Below are positions 33,971 through 46,866 of a DNA stretch of 64,000 nt, piece by piece. The notes below the pieces were generated by a model. It did no database searches. It worked only from the letters and a program-made list of their open reading frames with translations, and had not been told where the DNA came from. Source of the DNA: Chrysemys picta bellii (taxonomy: Eukaryota > Chordata > Testudines > Emydidae); the NCBI RefSeq assembly GCF_011386835.1, contig NC_088792.1, positions 39,050,882-39,114,881 on the forward strand. Direction: 5' to 3'. Numbering within the stretch: the stretch's first letter is position 1; each line of letters starts with the position of its first letter. Both the position numbers and the translations under genes were made by a program.

Positions 33971-34258
33971 CAGTATTGCCAGTTCCAAGTGTTCAGAAAT
34001 CATGAGTCAGGCCATAAGATTTTTTTTTAAGTCTCATGATTTTTCATTCAAAATAGGGGTTTTCATTTATCTTATGTTTTTTGTGCTTTTAGGGTTCACT
34101 TGTTTCACATTTTCAATCTTTTCTCTGCAACAATTAGTGCTAGAAATTTACTTTTCCAAATGAAAGCTGAGATGCTGATGCAATCTTTTGATGCCAATGG
34201 TGGGGGATTTAAGAAAAACATAAGTGTCATGATAAAGTCATGAGAGTTGGCAACATTG
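33971..34258. mobile_element. hAT-like element (CAGTATTGCCA ends)
   Basis: It starts CAGTATTGCCAGTTCC and ends GAGAGTTGGCAACATTG, an imperfect inverted repeat. ATCATGA words occur near both ends. A related copy lies at 47967-48284. The flanks share only TTACT, so the target duplication is decayed. It has no coding capacity. Confidence 0.65.
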
Positions 34259-34267
34259 GAACTTACT

Positions 34268-35999
34268 GGACACCAGGATGACCTAAAACAAATAAGAGTG
34301 CATTCTGACTACTTCAGCTATTTGATAGACAGTTTCTGGGTGATGAACTGTCTGCAGGCAATTGTTTCTTCTTACACAAATATTTCCTTTTGTTTCTGGC
34401 TTCTTCTCTGCTATTGTCACCTTCTCTCATGAGTTCTCATCCAATTTTCTTTGGATGGAATCATCTTAAGAATGAAAGGCTGAGACAACAGTGAAAGGAA
34501 TAGGAAGCACAAGGTGATCCTGCAGAAATCTGTGTATCATGGAAATGAGCTGGATGGGAATTCTCTCTGCAGGAAAGAGTAGTGATTTGGGGGAGTAGCA
34601 AGGGTTTGATCAGCAAACTATGGGATACAGTGGACCGATTGCAGTAGTGGCCACAACCCAGTTGCACAGGTGAACTGTTTCTGGGTTCAGATGTGAGGGA
34701 AGAACTGATCTCAGACAGAGTTGGTTCACTCAGGCAGTGAGCTTGGGACTAGACTTTCACTGTTTCTGTTTATCATATTCTGTTTCTCTATACAGACACC
34801 TGTTTAAATTCCAGAGCAGCATATAGTCCTTAGCATTTTTAAAGTGTAGCACAACAGTGATTTGCATGCTTCAAAGAGCCTGTACTCCAATTACAGCTAT
34901 TTTGCACAGTCAGAATAAACTAGAGTGAACATAGATGAAAGAAAAAAGTCCCCTAGGCATCTGTTTCCCCCTCCCCGGATGCATTATTTATGCTGACAGA
35001 AGCTCATTCAAATTTGGAATAAATCTAAAATATTCATCTCCTACTCTTTTTCTATTGATCCCAGTTTAAACTAATTGTTTTTATAAGTACATTTCCATTG
35101 AAATTTCTTCTTCATTGGATTTTCCTACCCTTCCTGGCCTGTTGATGATGATATCAATAGTTGCAGAGGAAAAATTGAATCTTGAATTTCTTATCTTGGC
35201 ACATAAGAGGGGAACTGGCTTGTTTAAACACAACTTAATGTGCACTTATTTGTAATTTGTTATTAAAGGTTGTAGATATACTCTGTTAGGGACAAATACT
35301 AAACCCGGTGACTGGCCTCTGTAGCCATCCAGGCAGATGCACTGGAGGAATGAATCCTCCCTCAAAGGCAATGGAGCCACTCTGTGGAAGTTACTGTGGT
35401 GCAGTGGCCAAAATGACCTCTGAAGTCTTTCACAATGGGGAGGATCGACACAAAGGTAGAGATTCTCCAACCCTATCTTTTCCACACTCCTTGTGTGCTG
35501 CTGTGAAGAGCCAAGTTCTGTCTGCACTAGGGTGTGCAATTCCATCAGACTCTTCTCACAGCTTGTGCAGTAGAACCTCACTGATTCTACTGTCTGCCTG
35601 GGGACCTGTCACACTCATGGAGGAGGGGGCCGGATTGTAGCCTTGCTGATCTGGAGTTTTAACTATAGATGTTTATAAAATGTTTAATATTTTTAGAAAA
35701 AAGAAATTGGAGTCTTAAATCCCTACTCAAAATTCCAACTGAAAAATTAACTGCTTTCTACAAGTTCCAGGGGCAACTAGTTGTTTGAACAATGTAATAG
35801 GGCCTATTTGGTTAATGGTTTACTTGTCCTTGAGTTAATGGTTTGTTTGTCCTTGGGTAGAAGAGACCTGCAGAAATGAAATGATGCTTGTTGAAGGATA
35901 TTAATCAAGTTTATTGGAATTTTCATAAGGTTTGCCAGAAAAAAAAAGTTTGGCCTTTAACATTTCCTTCCGGATTGGTATCCCACCTCAGTGACATAC
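34268..35999. other. No recognised gene
   Basis: Mixed sequence. Opposed frames at 35246-35640 overlap on both strands and carry no motif, so I do not call either a gene. Confidence 0.35.
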
Positions 36000-36007
36000 T
36001 TAAGCAC

Positions 36008-36451
36008 CAGGGCCGTCCTTAAGATTTATGGGGCCCTACGCAGTATTATTAAACTGGTGCCCCTATGCCTGACTTGGGGCACAACCACCACTCCTGCCCA
36101 TGGACCCCACCCATTGCTAACACACATCGAGCTTTGTATGCAGCAGATGCTGCAGCTGCCTGGGCTCACAGCTCGGTGGGAGAGGAGGCAGCAAAGGATA
36201 CCGCACCGCGCGGCCTACCTCATGGCGGTGGAGAATCACAGTTCCCCACAGAGACCCCCATACCCTCCCTCATGCAGAATGCGCCACGCCGGTGCATTCG
36301 GCTCTGTGAATACGGCCCCTGCCTAAGGAGACTGCAGCGCACACTAGGGGGGTGTGAGCCAACCCACTCTTACCTGCTGTCCCAGGGGTGCCCCAAATTT
36401 TTGGGTGCCCTACGCAGCCACATATGCTGCATATGCCTAAGGACAGCCATG
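36008..36451. mobile_element. hAT-type element, 8-bp TSD
   Basis: It starts CAGGGCCGTCCTTAAG and ends CCTAAGGACAGCCATG. TTAAGCAC lies on each side (36000-36007 and 36452-36459), a perfect 8-bp duplication. The 'GGGGCCCTACGCAG' and 'GTGCCCTACGCAGCC' words just inside both ends are part of the inverted repeat. No transposase frame is present. Confidence 0.92.
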
Positions 36452-36459
36452 TTAAGCAC

Positions 36460-37199
36460 ATATGTAAATGGGGGAATGGTCCTGCTATTGTGGGGAGCTT
36501 TCCTGGCTTATAAATTACCCTGGTGGAATTGGCTAGCGAAAGGATCTGAGTCCATGCTCCATTCTCTTTACCCAGAGGCCTGCCTGACCTCAAGGACTCC
36601 CCTTCCACTCTCCTGTGTGGCAGAGTCCTTGTAACTGCGACAAAGCTGGGCCCAGGATTCCTGGGGCTCAATCCCCAACTTTGTTGTGGTCACTTACGAC
36701 AGGGGCTAGTGTGTCCCCACTCCGGGGTGCTCTCTCTGCACTGGATACTTCCCTAACCCACTGATCATTGCATATAGTTCAAAGCAAAAACAATTAAAAA
36801 AATAAGGAAAAAATGGGAAACATTAAAGAAAACCACGACCTCAATCTGTGGGCATGGGGACATCACAACCAGCATCTCTGGAATGTAAGGGAAGTTGTCT
36901 GTTTCTCACACGTCCTGTGCTTCCTTCCCAGGCCCTGGCTGTTCAGGGATGTAGCGAGTTGGACACTTACTCTTGTGGTGGCTACATCCCTCAAGCTCTA
37001 GCTGGCATAAATGGAAGTGAGTCCCAGGGCTGTTGAGCCCTGCCCCCTAATTATCACAAGCAACCCTGCCATACAATCATTTAGGTTTTGTGCCATACCT
37101 AGATTATCTTTAATCTCTTTTCCATCCACACTACACAGTGGCTTAAAAAGAGAATAAGGAAAGATGAGGTTATTTACATAATTTTAAAAATATCTTATT
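36460..37199. other. No recognised gene
   Basis: Ordinary sequence with no supported feature. Confidence 0.35.
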
Positions 37200-38800
37200 T
37201 TAATTTCCTTAGCAAGAGTTAATTCAGCTTGACTTTAGCAATTCTCACTTTAGTCCTACATTTTCTAACCTCCATGATGTAGCTTTCTTGGCTAATTGAC
37301 CCTTTTAATATTCTTTGTAGGCTCTCTGTTTACTCCTAATAACCTTTCTGAGGTGGTTATTTATCCAGTTGGATCTGAACCTTTTCCCTACAAGTTTTTT
37401 CCCCTTGCTTGAGATGCAATAGTTTTTGTATAGTTGATTTAAAGAAATTCCAAGCCTTCTCCACATTGAAGTCCTTGAGCTCTTCAGTCTAGTTGACTTC
37501 TTTAACTAATTCCCTTAATTTCCAAAGTCTGCCTGTTTGAAATAAAAATCATAGTTGTTGACCTGGTTTTGATTCTCTCTCTAATTTATTTCTCTCTCTA
37601 ATCATATTAAATAAATCTATATCTATATCAAAGACTGACACCAGGTTTATAGCAGACCCCTTATGCTATACCAATAGAACTTCGCTCTCAATCCTTCCCC
37701 AAAGTGATTTTTGACCTGACTAGATTCTGTTTTGTCCATACAATCACTTATTCCTTTACAGTTTACTTCTTTTTTGATGTACAGTTATACCCTGTCACCT
37801 TTATATTTATTGCTCTCTGCTAAACACCATATACTCTTCAATACTTGTATTCCAGTCATGAGTGCTATTCCACCATATTTCTGTAATCCCTATAATATCT
37901 AGTTTCTCCTGCAACAGTAGTTCCAGTTCCTCCATTTTATTATCCAGGCTCCTTGAATTAATGTACAAGTGTTTCAGTTGTTTCCCTTGGACCTCACCCA
38001 GTTTTCTAGCTGGGATAGATATAGGCCTTTCACTAACTGCAACACCTACTTGACTACTACTCCAATGTTTGTACATGTTTTTCTCATTGCTGTCCATACT
38101 CTTAACTTATGGTGTTCCATTATCCCTTACTTTTTTCCATTTGATTTTCTTCCTCCTGTGTACTGAAGCCACGCATGGAGATTTCATGAGTGTCTCAGCC
38201 TTCTCCTATCCTCTTTGCCTAAAGTCCTGCTTATCAATCATGCCAGCCTTGATCCCAGAATGTTAATACCTCAGATACTCAAGTAGAGTCCATCAGTTGG
38301 GAAAAGTCTTCTTTCTATGAATGCCCCACAATGGTCAATCATTCCAAAATTTCCTCATAGCCCCAATCCTTGAGTCCCCAAATTCCTCATTATCTTGTCA
38401 TGCCTTCCCTGCTTTAGAGACCAGAAGTATTCTGCTGAAAGTCACCCGAGCTTCCACTTTTGTTCCTAGCTGAGCACAGTTATCATTGATCCATTCTAAT
38501 GGGAATTTAGCAGTGTCATTTGTCCAAATGTGCAGCACAACCAGTAGTTAATTTCCCAGCTCCCATCACGAACCTTTTCAGACTCACAACCACATCTTAG
38601 ATCCTTGCTCCTGGCAGACAAGACACTCTTCTGTTCTCTGGATCTGCTCTGATGACAGGCCTATTAATTCATCTGAGTATGGACTCCCTGATCACATAGA
38701 CCTGTCTCTTCTTGATGTTGGTATGATTGTGTGATCCACTATAACCCCAAGATCCTTTTCAGCAATAATGCTGCCTTTACAGTTATTCCACCATGATGGT
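37200..38800 (-). mobile_element. CR1 LINE 5' portion, antisense
   Basis: Read on -, 38720 down to about 38280 resembles the CR1 ORF1 esterase region with many lesions. 38097 to 37807 is the endonuclease start. Continuing to about 37220 gives 'LWKLRELVKEVN', 'LKDFNVEKAWNFFKSTI' and similar, the linker between endonuclease and RT. The RT is absent. 38720-38800 holds a second antisense CR1 3' piece (CACTATAACCCCAAGATCCT). Both edges are approximate. Confidence 0.75.
37807..38097 (-). pseudogene. CR1 ORF2 endonuclease N-terminal fragment
   Basis: The 96-codon frame contains HLYINSRSLDNKMEELELLL and LDIIGITEIWWN, matching the first blocks of the APE-type endonuclease that nicks target DNA for CR1 retrotransposition. 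The catalytic glutamate is visible in 'ITEIWW'. It then reads 'STHDWNTSIEEY' and stops. It is a fragment only, antisense to the neighbouring CR1 copies. Confidence 0.88.
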
Positions 38801-38874
38801 GGATAACCAACTGAAAATGACTCTCCTGTGTAATGTGGTGGGTAAGAGTGCAGATTCGATTCTTGGATGTATAA

Positions 38875-39030
38875 GCAGTGGAATATTGAGTAGAAATAGA
38901 GAGGTGATATTACCTGTATATGGCATTAGTGAGACCATTACTGGAATACTGTGACCAGTTCTGGTGTCAACACTTCAGAAAGTTCGGAAAAGAGCTACAA
39001 GAATGATCTGAGGTCTGTAAAACCTCACTT
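38875..39030 (+). mobile_element. CR1 LINE fragment
   Basis: GATATTACCTGTATATGGCA, CATTACTGGAATACTGTGACC and GGAAAAGAGCTACAAGAATG correspond to the 'PLY...PLLEYCDQFW' region and what follows in CR1 ORF2. It is short and decayed, and may be joined to the 39510 copy by deletion of intervening DNA. Confidence 0.7.
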
Positions 39031-39509
39031 ACCTAGAGACATCTGAGGCCAGTTAAGGACTGCCCAGGACCTTTAAAAACCCCTCTTCTGGGGGTAGAGG
39101 TGATACAGGCTGCAGCAGGGGTAGTGGCAGCAGAAAGGAAAGGTTTCCTCTAGGGGGAAGGCTGTTTCCCCTCCCTATAGAGTTTTAATTGCAAAATATT
39201 TTCTATTTTAACTCTACCAGTCATTAAGAGGCAGCTACTATAAGACTGCATCTAATTGAAAATTAGATTAAAAATACTAGGTTTGTGAGTGCATTGATGA
39301 AAAAAATCTGGAGAATTAGATAATTTTGTTGCCTCGGGATGATCTGAGTTCTGATCTAACTTCTTCAAATGTTGGCTGATTACTGATCTGTACTATCAAC
39401 TTAAACTCCATCATAAGATTGTTTTTGTCTAGGAATCATCATGAGAATTATTAATTAAAACTGAAAAGTAGGTAAACAGCAGAAGTAACATTTAGTCATT
39501 ACAATTTCA

Positions 39510-40952
39510 TCCTAGAGGTACTTAAGAAACTAGGTGAAGCAATCTTGGAACAATTAGCAATTATCTTTGAGAAGTCATGGAGGATGGTGAGGTTCCAGAG
39601 GACTGGAGAAGGACAAACATAGTATCTGTCTTTAAAAAGAGGACCCAGGGAATAATAGAGCAGTCAACCTAACTTAAATACCTGGAAAGATACTGGAACA
39701 AATTATTACACAATCAATTTGTAAGTATCTAGAGGATAATAGGGTTATAAGGAAATTTGTCAAGAACAAAACCGGCCAAATGAACCTAATTGCCTTCTTT
39801 GACAGGGTTACTCTCCTAGTGGATAGGGGGGAAGCAATAGATTTCATATATCTTGATTTTTAGTAAGGCTTTTGACACAGTTGCACATGATGTGCTCATA
39901 AGCCAACTAGGGAAATGCAGCCTAGATGAAATTACTAGAAGTAGGGTGCACCACTAGTTGAAAGACCATACTCAAAGGGTAGTGATCAGTGGTTTGTTGT
40001 CAAATGGGAGGACATATATAGTGTGTGTGGGGTCTCACACGGGTCAGTCCTGGGTCTGGTACTGGTCAATATTTTTCATTAATGACTTGGATAATGGAAT
40101 GGAGAGTATGCTTATAAAATTTTCAGATGACACAAAGCTGGGAGGGGTTATAAGCACTCTATGGGACAGGATTAGAATTCAAAACAATCTTGACAAATTG
40201 GAGAATTGATCTGAATTCAACAAGATGAAATTCAATAAAGACAGATGCAAAGTACTTCACTTAGGAAGGGAAAAAACAAATGCACAAATACAAAATGGGG
40301 AAAGGATCTGAATGCTTAAAAGGATCTGAGGGTTATAGTAGATCACAAATTGAATGTGAGTCAACAATGTGATGCAGTTGTGAAAAAGGCTGTTAACAGG
40401 AGTGTTGTATGTAAGACATGGGAAGTAACTGTCATGTTCTACTCAGCACCAGTGAGGCTTCACCTGGAGAACTATGTCCAATTCAGGGTGCCACACTTCA
40501 GGAAAGATATGAATAAATTGTTGAGAGTCCAGAGGAAAGCAACAAAAATGATGAAAGGTTTAAAACCTGACCTATGAGGAAAGGTTAAAACAAGTGGTCA
40601 TGTTTAGTCTTGAGAAAAGAAGACTGAGGGGGGACGTGATAGTCTTCAAATATGTTAAAGGCTGTTTTAAAGAGGGCTGTGATAAATTGTTCTCCATGTT
40701 CACTGAAGGACGGACAAGAAGTCGGGCTTAATCTGCAGCAAGGGAGGTTTAGTTAGATATTAAGAAAAACTTTCTAACTATAAGAGTAGTTAAGCTGCTA
40801 AGGGAGACTGTGATATCATTGAAGGTTTTTAAGAACAGGTTAGACAAACATCTGTCAGTGATGGTCTAGATTTACTTGGTCCTGCCTCAGCACAGGAGGC
40901 TGGACATGATGACTTCTCAAGGTCCCTTCCAGCCCTACATTTCTATGATTTG
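39510..40952 (+). mobile_element. CR1 LINE 3' half
   Basis: It runs from the RT entry ('VPEDWRRTNIVSVFKKRTQG', about 39590) through 'LDF.KAFDT.AHDVLIS' (about 39855), the catalytic region, the C-terminus and a 3' UTR ending TTTCTATGATTTG, the usual CR1 terminus, at 40952. It is 5' truncated. Confidence 0.9.
39958..40577 (+). pseudogene. CR1 ORF2 reverse transcriptase remnant
   Basis: The first frame (39958-40209) reads 'WYWSIFFINDLDNGMESMLI', then KFSDDTKLGG, where the usual FADD box is FSDD: both aspartates remain but the alanine is serine. A second frame (40350-40577) reads 'NVSQQCDAVVKKAVNRSV', 'VRLHLENYVQFRVPHF' and 'LLRVQRKATKMMKGL', the C-terminal region. Stops and frameshifts separate them. 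In intact CR1 this domain copies LINE RNA at the nicked target. Confidence 0.88.
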
Positions 40953-42551
40953 AAATCCAAAATATATCTACTGTTCCTGTTGTTCTTTTGTACTTGACTA
41001 CTGTATCTTTAGAATGCTTTCTATTAATCAATATTTGATTCAGTGAGACCACCAGCTAAGAAAAGAAAGGGGAAGAAAAGTTGAAAATCTGTTAAATTGT
41101 TTTTAATTGAGAATAAGGAATGAAATAGTCTGTTCACATTTCAGCTAGTATTTCCTTTTAGAATTCAGGCTGTTAAAATAAAGAAAAAGATAGTGAGATT
41201 CTAGAACTTGGGCTGGGAATATGTTCCATTGTACTGGGTTAGTTGCAGACAGCAATGGAAGACATATTTACATTGTCACCACTGTCAGAAGAGGCTAACC
41301 TTGTATAGCCAAAGCAACCACAGGATATTTCAGCTAAGATTTTTCTTTTTTTTTTTAATTTACTGTAGTTGTGATGACTCAGACTCTGCTGAATACCACT
41401 AAATTGTAACTGAGACTTTTATTAATATTTCACTTGGAATCTTCTGCTGGAACATATCTTAATGATAGAAGTAATGGTGATGTATATTTTCCTTATAAGT
41501 AATTTTGAATGTTCATAAATGAACTTACTATAAGTATGATATGGGAAAATAAGTTCTTATTTTTGTCTAAGAATATAGTAGTTAAAATAAATGTCATGCT
41601 CCATGTAGCCAATTGTTGAAACCTCTTGTCTTGTATCTGAGGTGGTTTGGCAAGGTCCTGTTTTGCATTTGGAAAGGTTTGGCTGATTAGCTGATGGGCA
41701 TGCTAAAATGGCATAAAGAGCCCTTTCAGATGACAGTTATTAGATTTAATTACTAGACTATGTTGTATTTGGATATACTGTGGTATAAGGTTGAAAGCTT
41801 GACAGTTTGAAGGGTGGGTTTTTTTGATTCCTCCTTATTAGTGGTAATTTTATGGCTGTCATTCATGTGTAATAGATGTAAAAGATTTTTTTTCTTATAC
41901 TATTTTCTAACTATATGTTCTCTCCTTCTGGGGCCCAGAAGATCTTTCCCTAAGGCTTTAAAGGATTAGAAGAAGAAATTATAAAAAAAGAAACTTGTCT
42001 GACCAGGTCTGATGAAAGCAAAACTTTGAGGATAGTTTTCCTGCTGCATTGCTTTCTTGTCATTATGATTACTGTTGGATTCTAATTTATCTTTTCTTCC
42101 AAAAGTAGGTTTGTGATCCCTTACTGAATAAAAACAAAAATTTTCAGAAATTTTGAAGCATAAGAAGCAATGCAAAATAGTGGACTTCTAATAGGCAAAC
42201 TTTAGTGAGCCAAATGTGTTGCGTGCTGTCTGATGGATTGAACAGGAAAGATGATCAGGAGACTATATAGGTGGCCCAGCTGAAAATAATTTTGTTCAGA
42301 CTAAAGAACAGGAAGAAACAGATCACACCAATATATGGCACAAAAGAATCTTTAAAAGGACATTGTTGCATAAACTAATAATGTCTCTTAAAAATGACAA
42401 CAGTCCTTTACCCGTGTTACTAATAACATGAGATTATTAGAATTTAAACAACTTAAAAATATACTTTGCTTTTTACTATTATTTGTTTACTTTTTACATT
42501 TTACTCAGCTTGAACAATGAACACAGACAGGTTGTTTCATTTTTGTTTACA
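40953..42551. other. No recognised gene
   Basis: AT-rich interval. No transposon ends, exon-like frames or RNA genes recognised. Confidence 0.4.
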
Positions 42552-42559
42552 ATTAGTTT

Positions 42560-43435
42560 CAGGGGTGGCAATTTTTAAATAATTTTTGGTGGTGCCTAGA
42601 ACAGGTCCAAGTCCCGCCTCCCCCTCCGCCTTGTAAGCTGATATATATTTTAAAAAATAATGTAAAAATGGACTGGAAACAGTAAGCGTTTAACAGTTTC
42701 CCTATATTGCACAATGTGGGGTGTGTGTGGGGGAATGAGGGCTTTCGCTGGGGGTGAGGGCTCTGGGGTGGAGCCAGGGATGAGGGGTTTAGTGTGCGGG
42801 AGGAGGCTCAGGGCTGGGACAGTGGGTTGGGGGGCAGTGGGTAAAGGCTCTGGCTGGGGGTGTGGGCTGTGGGGTGGGGCCAGGGATGAGGAGTTTGGGG
42901 TGCAGGCTGGCTGCTCCGGAGGAGGGGAGGGGCTTCCCTCTCTCCCCCCTCCCTCCTGGCAGCACACTCATCCCGCGCCACTATCACTGCACATGCTCCT
43001 AGGGCCCTTCTCAGGTCCAGGAAGCCCCCTCACCTCCCCTGTGGTGGGTGTGGGGGTGGGCTGCCATCACATGTGCACATCCTCCTGCTGCAGGCGGTGG
43101 CACAGCCACCACCTCAGCCTGCCACCGGCGCTGCTCCCTTTTGTAGCCGGCAGTGGCTGGTAAGGAAGCACTGTGCGGAGCGGCAGGGCAGCCGCCCGCT
43201 GCCCAGGGTGCAGGCAGGGACATTCCTGGGGACTCCTCGCCCGCTGCCCAGGGCGCAGGCAGGGAGGCACGTGAGGGCAGTAGGCAGGGCTGGGGGATGC
43301 TCCGGGGGAGGTGCGTGGGGCGGCAGGTGGGGCCGGGGGAGGAACCCAGTCCTGAACATTGGTGGAGCCATGCCCTCGTGCCCTGAATATTACTGGAGCA
43401 CGGGCACCATAGGCCCATATAACTCGCCGCCCCTG
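42560..43435. mobile_element. hAT-type element, 876 bp, 8-bp TSD
   Basis: It starts CAGGGGTGGC and ends CTCGCCGCCCCTG. ATTAGTTT lies on both sides (42552-42559 and 43436-43443), a perfect 8-bp duplication. The interior is G-rich, then GC-rich, with overlapping frames on both strands that reflect composition. No transposase motifs are present. Confidence 0.9.
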
Positions 43436-43443
43436 ATTAGTTT

Positions 43444-44835
43444 TACTTTTTCTTTTTTGTAGATGCACAAGATTTCATTTGTAAACAATGCAGGAGAGCC
43501 TTGCTAAACTGCAAAACTGCTCTAAAATTGTAAAAGTATATATGCTACCTTCTAGGCACCAATTGATTAATGCCCTGAAACAAGGCTAGGACACTAAGAG
43601 TTTGCATATGGTGCTGGTGACCCTACCAATCACAGGTAGGGTCCACAAAGTCCACAAATCTCACCACTTCACATTGGGCCCTCTTTATTAGTTCAGATTA
43701 TTTGATGTGGTCTAATATATTTAGGGCCTGATCCGATGCCCACTGAAGTCAGTAGGAGTCTTTTCATTGACTTTAATGGGTTTTGGAACAGTCTCTTACA
43801 AAATGTTAGTCATGGTAGTATGTAGGCACTGATTAGGGAGGTTCTATTTTATTCTTGTTTGATGCAATAGTCACGGTGTTTTCTTAATTTCAGTCTTTGT
43901 ATACTCTATACACTTCAAAAATATTTGTTGTGGTGGGTCTTAGTATGAAATAGGGGTTCTACTGTAAAAACTGTTGGGGGTTTTATCATTAGAATTTTTT
44001 AAAAATTTGGTTGAATTTAGGACTTTAAAAGTTCGTGTCACAATGGCCCTCCCTGCTTCCAACAAAAAGAGCTTGAAGTCTAGGCGAGGTCCCAGAGCTG
44101 GATTTTCCACACAATATATTGCCAGCTCCTGTGCTAGAGTGCTAACTGGCTATTGTTTAACTTTAAGAACCTTTTATGAGAGTACTGTTTCTTACACGTG
44201 GTTCAATGGTCAAAGGAGAAATTAATAATGAGCTTCCCAGCATAAAATAATTGCAACACTCTCAAAGCTTCACTGAGCAATTTTCTTCTCTAAGATACAG
44301 TTTAAGACAATTTACTGAAACTGGCAGTGCAAAAAACTAAAACTGCACACTTTAAAAATATTTTAACATATTAGAAAATTGTACTTAAGTGATAAACTAT
44401 TAACCATTCTTTTTTTTTTAGACCAAAATTAAGCTGCTAGTTGTGATGCTTCCCAAGATCAGAAGTGAAAATGTTTAGTGGGCTAACAGTAATCTCTACT
44501 TGTTATGTCTACAGATATACATTATATTTAGAAAATCACCACACGATCCAGCATTATGAAGGATCTAGGCTCAGTCTAGAATAATTCATTTTTGCTCAGT
44601 TGAATTTTTGGCTAAATACTATTCTGATTTTATTTCTACTCTTTTTATATCTGACTGATTAAATTTATTTAGCTTGCAACGGAGATTTTATGAAGGACAG
44701 GGCTGCTCTTGAGTTTTGAGCTCTGTATGGTTTTTAATAATTATGGCATAGTTCATAGACATTAACAGGTGCTACCTAAAGCAAAAATAAATAAAAATAG
44801 CATGTCAAGATTAAGTAGATATTGACAGAGCTATT
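43444..44835. other. No recognised gene
   Basis: AT-rich sequence. A short segment at 43725-43795 (GGGCCTGATCCGATGCCCAC... followed by TTGACTTTAATGGG) looks like a decayed MITE of the GGGCCTGATTCTG kind. Confidence 0.4.
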
Positions 44836-44960
44836 GCTATTTATTATTACTGTAGTAGCACATAGAGGACCCAGTTAAGGAGCAGGGCCCTACTGTGCCA
44901 GGCACTGTACATAGAATCTCAGCATATGATGAAACAACCATACAGGGAGGAACAGGGGAG
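44836..44960. repeat. Old interspersed repeat copy (2 of 3 here)
   Basis: TATTATTACTGTAGTAGCAC, AGAGGACCC and GGCCCTACTGTGCCAGGCAC, then TGTACATAGAA match the pattern of the segments at 25495 and 63310. It is ancient and decayed, and its family is not named with confidence. Confidence 0.55.
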
Positions 44961-45408
44961 GATGAGATTGCAGTGAAACAACTGTGTTTGTTACAGTACT
45001 CAGCTGTCGCAGCTATGCAGGGAAGCTTGCACAACCCCTGCATTCAATATATCTCACTTAAGTCAATGCTTCACTTTCATGAATATTACATTCAATCACA
45101 GACTTTATACAACAATACAAAATATTTTGCATGCAAAAAAAGTTATAGTCCAGCTGTAAAAATGCATTATCTCTAAATACAACTGCATTAGAAAATGATT
45201 AGTCATTTAAACTAAATGGAAAAGGCAATCATGTGTTCCCTTTAAAAGGTTCATAAAACCTCATGAGAGAGAACTGCATTCAGATAGAGTATACAAATTA
45301 GCCCTAGTTATGGGCCCAATAATTTCTTTCATTAAAGTGCTCATCAGAGGATGCTGGAGCCTAAAGAGAGTAGAACTCTGTGATATTCTCATTGTACACT
45401 TCCAGTTC

Positions 45409-45440
<32 letters not shown>

Positions 45441-45449
45441 AAGAGAGAG
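45409..45449. repeat. (GT)n(GA)n compound microsatellite
   Basis: GT repeats pass into GA repeats with one AA interruption. The short frames over it are low complexity. Confidence 0.95.
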
Positions 45450-46258
45450 TATCCTTACTTCTCACTTCTCCCATAGAAGAAGCAGCAAGATTGGCCCTCA
45501 AATCCAAGAGATCCCCTGAGATCTGTGTGGGGGTAAGAGGGAGCCTTAGGACCATCTGTGCACTGGCTCTTGGCTCCCAGCTGCTCTCCTTCTCAGCATC
45601 TAATTCCACTGGCACTGTAGTTCCAGGGATTTCCTCAGCCAGCAGCCCTCAGAGGTACATCTTAATGTGTTGAAGTTAGTTTCCCCAGGTGGAGTGGGTT
45701 CCACTAAATTATTATAAACAGCGGCTGTGTTTTCTTTTTAGCAATTTTACCTCAGTGTCACAGGGAAGATGTAAGTCCCCTGATCTTGCCCAGCCTTTCT
45801 TCTTCCACTCCATTTATCATCTATGCATACTCTGCAGGCCTGAGAGCAGGGATGCTGCTGCTACAGAGGTGACTTCCCCCCGCCTCCTTGTTGGGAAGAG
45901 ATGATTAGCACAGAGATCATGGGAAAATGATCAGGCCCTTTGTCTTATTTACCTCTGTCACCTAGGTAGCTAAACCTTTTTAAAAAATGTGTCTGAATGT
46001 ACAGCTATCATATTGATCCATTCCATCAAGGGTAGGGGTCCCGGCAAAGACAGAATCATCCAGGAGGTGATTGCTTGGCTGTGTGGATGGTGTTGCTGGA
46101 GGGTTTCAGCTCCCTCAACCATAGGACGCTGTCCCAAGAAAGACTGCTCAGCAGAGATGGGATTCATATATCAATGAAGGGAAGAATCTCTCTGGATACA
46201 GACTGGCTAACCTAGTGATGTAGGCTTTATACTAGGTTCAACTGGGGTAGGAGACAAA
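45450..46258. other. No recognised gene
   Basis: No transposon ends or exon-like frames with motifs are visible. Small opposed frames at 45970-46177 overlap and are uninformative. Confidence 0.35.
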
Positions 46259-46280
46259 AGTCCACAGGTCAGTCCAAAAT

Positions 46281-46654
46281 ATGGAGACCTGGGTGAAGGG
46301 TCAGAAACTGGTGGAACATGGGCAATCACAGCAGGGACAAAGCAGAGACAAGAGGGAATACAGAAGGGAATCTAATGAACATCTTAGATATCTGTATACT
46401 AATAGAAGCATGGGGAATAAACAGGAAGAACTAGAAATACTAGTGAATAATTACAATTATGACATAATTGGCATCACCGAAACTTGGTGGGCTAATTCAC
46501 ATGACTGGAATATTGGTATAGAAGGGTATAGCTTGCTCAGGAAGGACAGGCAAGGAAAAAAGGGAGGAGGTGTTGCCTTGTATAGCAAAGATGTATACAT
46601 TTGCACTGAGAGTGAGATAGAAATGGGAGGCAGACAATTGGCTGTGGCTGCCAC
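46281..46654 (+). pseudogene. CR1 ORF2 endonuclease N-terminal fragment
   Basis: The frame reads HLRYLYTNRSMGNKQEELEI, YDIIGITETWWANSHDWNIG and KGGGVALYSKD. These are the first APE-type endonuclease blocks, with the catalytic Glu in ITETWW present. It ends where the LTR fragment begins. In intact CR1 this domain cuts the target strand. Confidence 0.9.
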
Positions 46655-46866
46655 TTAAGGAAGTGGCTGGACAGTTGACTGCAATTCCCCCGGAATGGGG
46701 GAGAACCAAGTGTGACACAGCCAGAAGAAGACACCATGGTCCTGGGGGGTGACATGAGTCTAGGAGCAGAGGTGACGGCGGGCGAGACACCACCAGAAGA
46801 GGGCGCTGAGCTAATTCCCAAGACAGTCAGCAGGAGACGCCACAGTGGTGAGTCGCACCCCGACAC
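46655..46866 (+). mobile_element. 3' part of an LTR inside CR1
   Basis: The segment ends TGAGTCGCACCCCGACACA, an LTR-type terminus, and shares the 'CTAATTCCCA' and 'GGTGAGTCGC' words with the 3' end of the solo LTR at 33260-33910. Its own start is missing and no target duplication is visible. Confidence 0.65.

Noticed and set aside
35246..35640. Opposed 110-codon frames as a possible gene
   Set aside because: Both strands are open over the same DNA and neither has a motif or a splice context.
42650..43468. Several proline-rich frames over 100 codons
   Set aside because: All lie within one hAT element with 8-bp duplications and reflect GC-rich composition.
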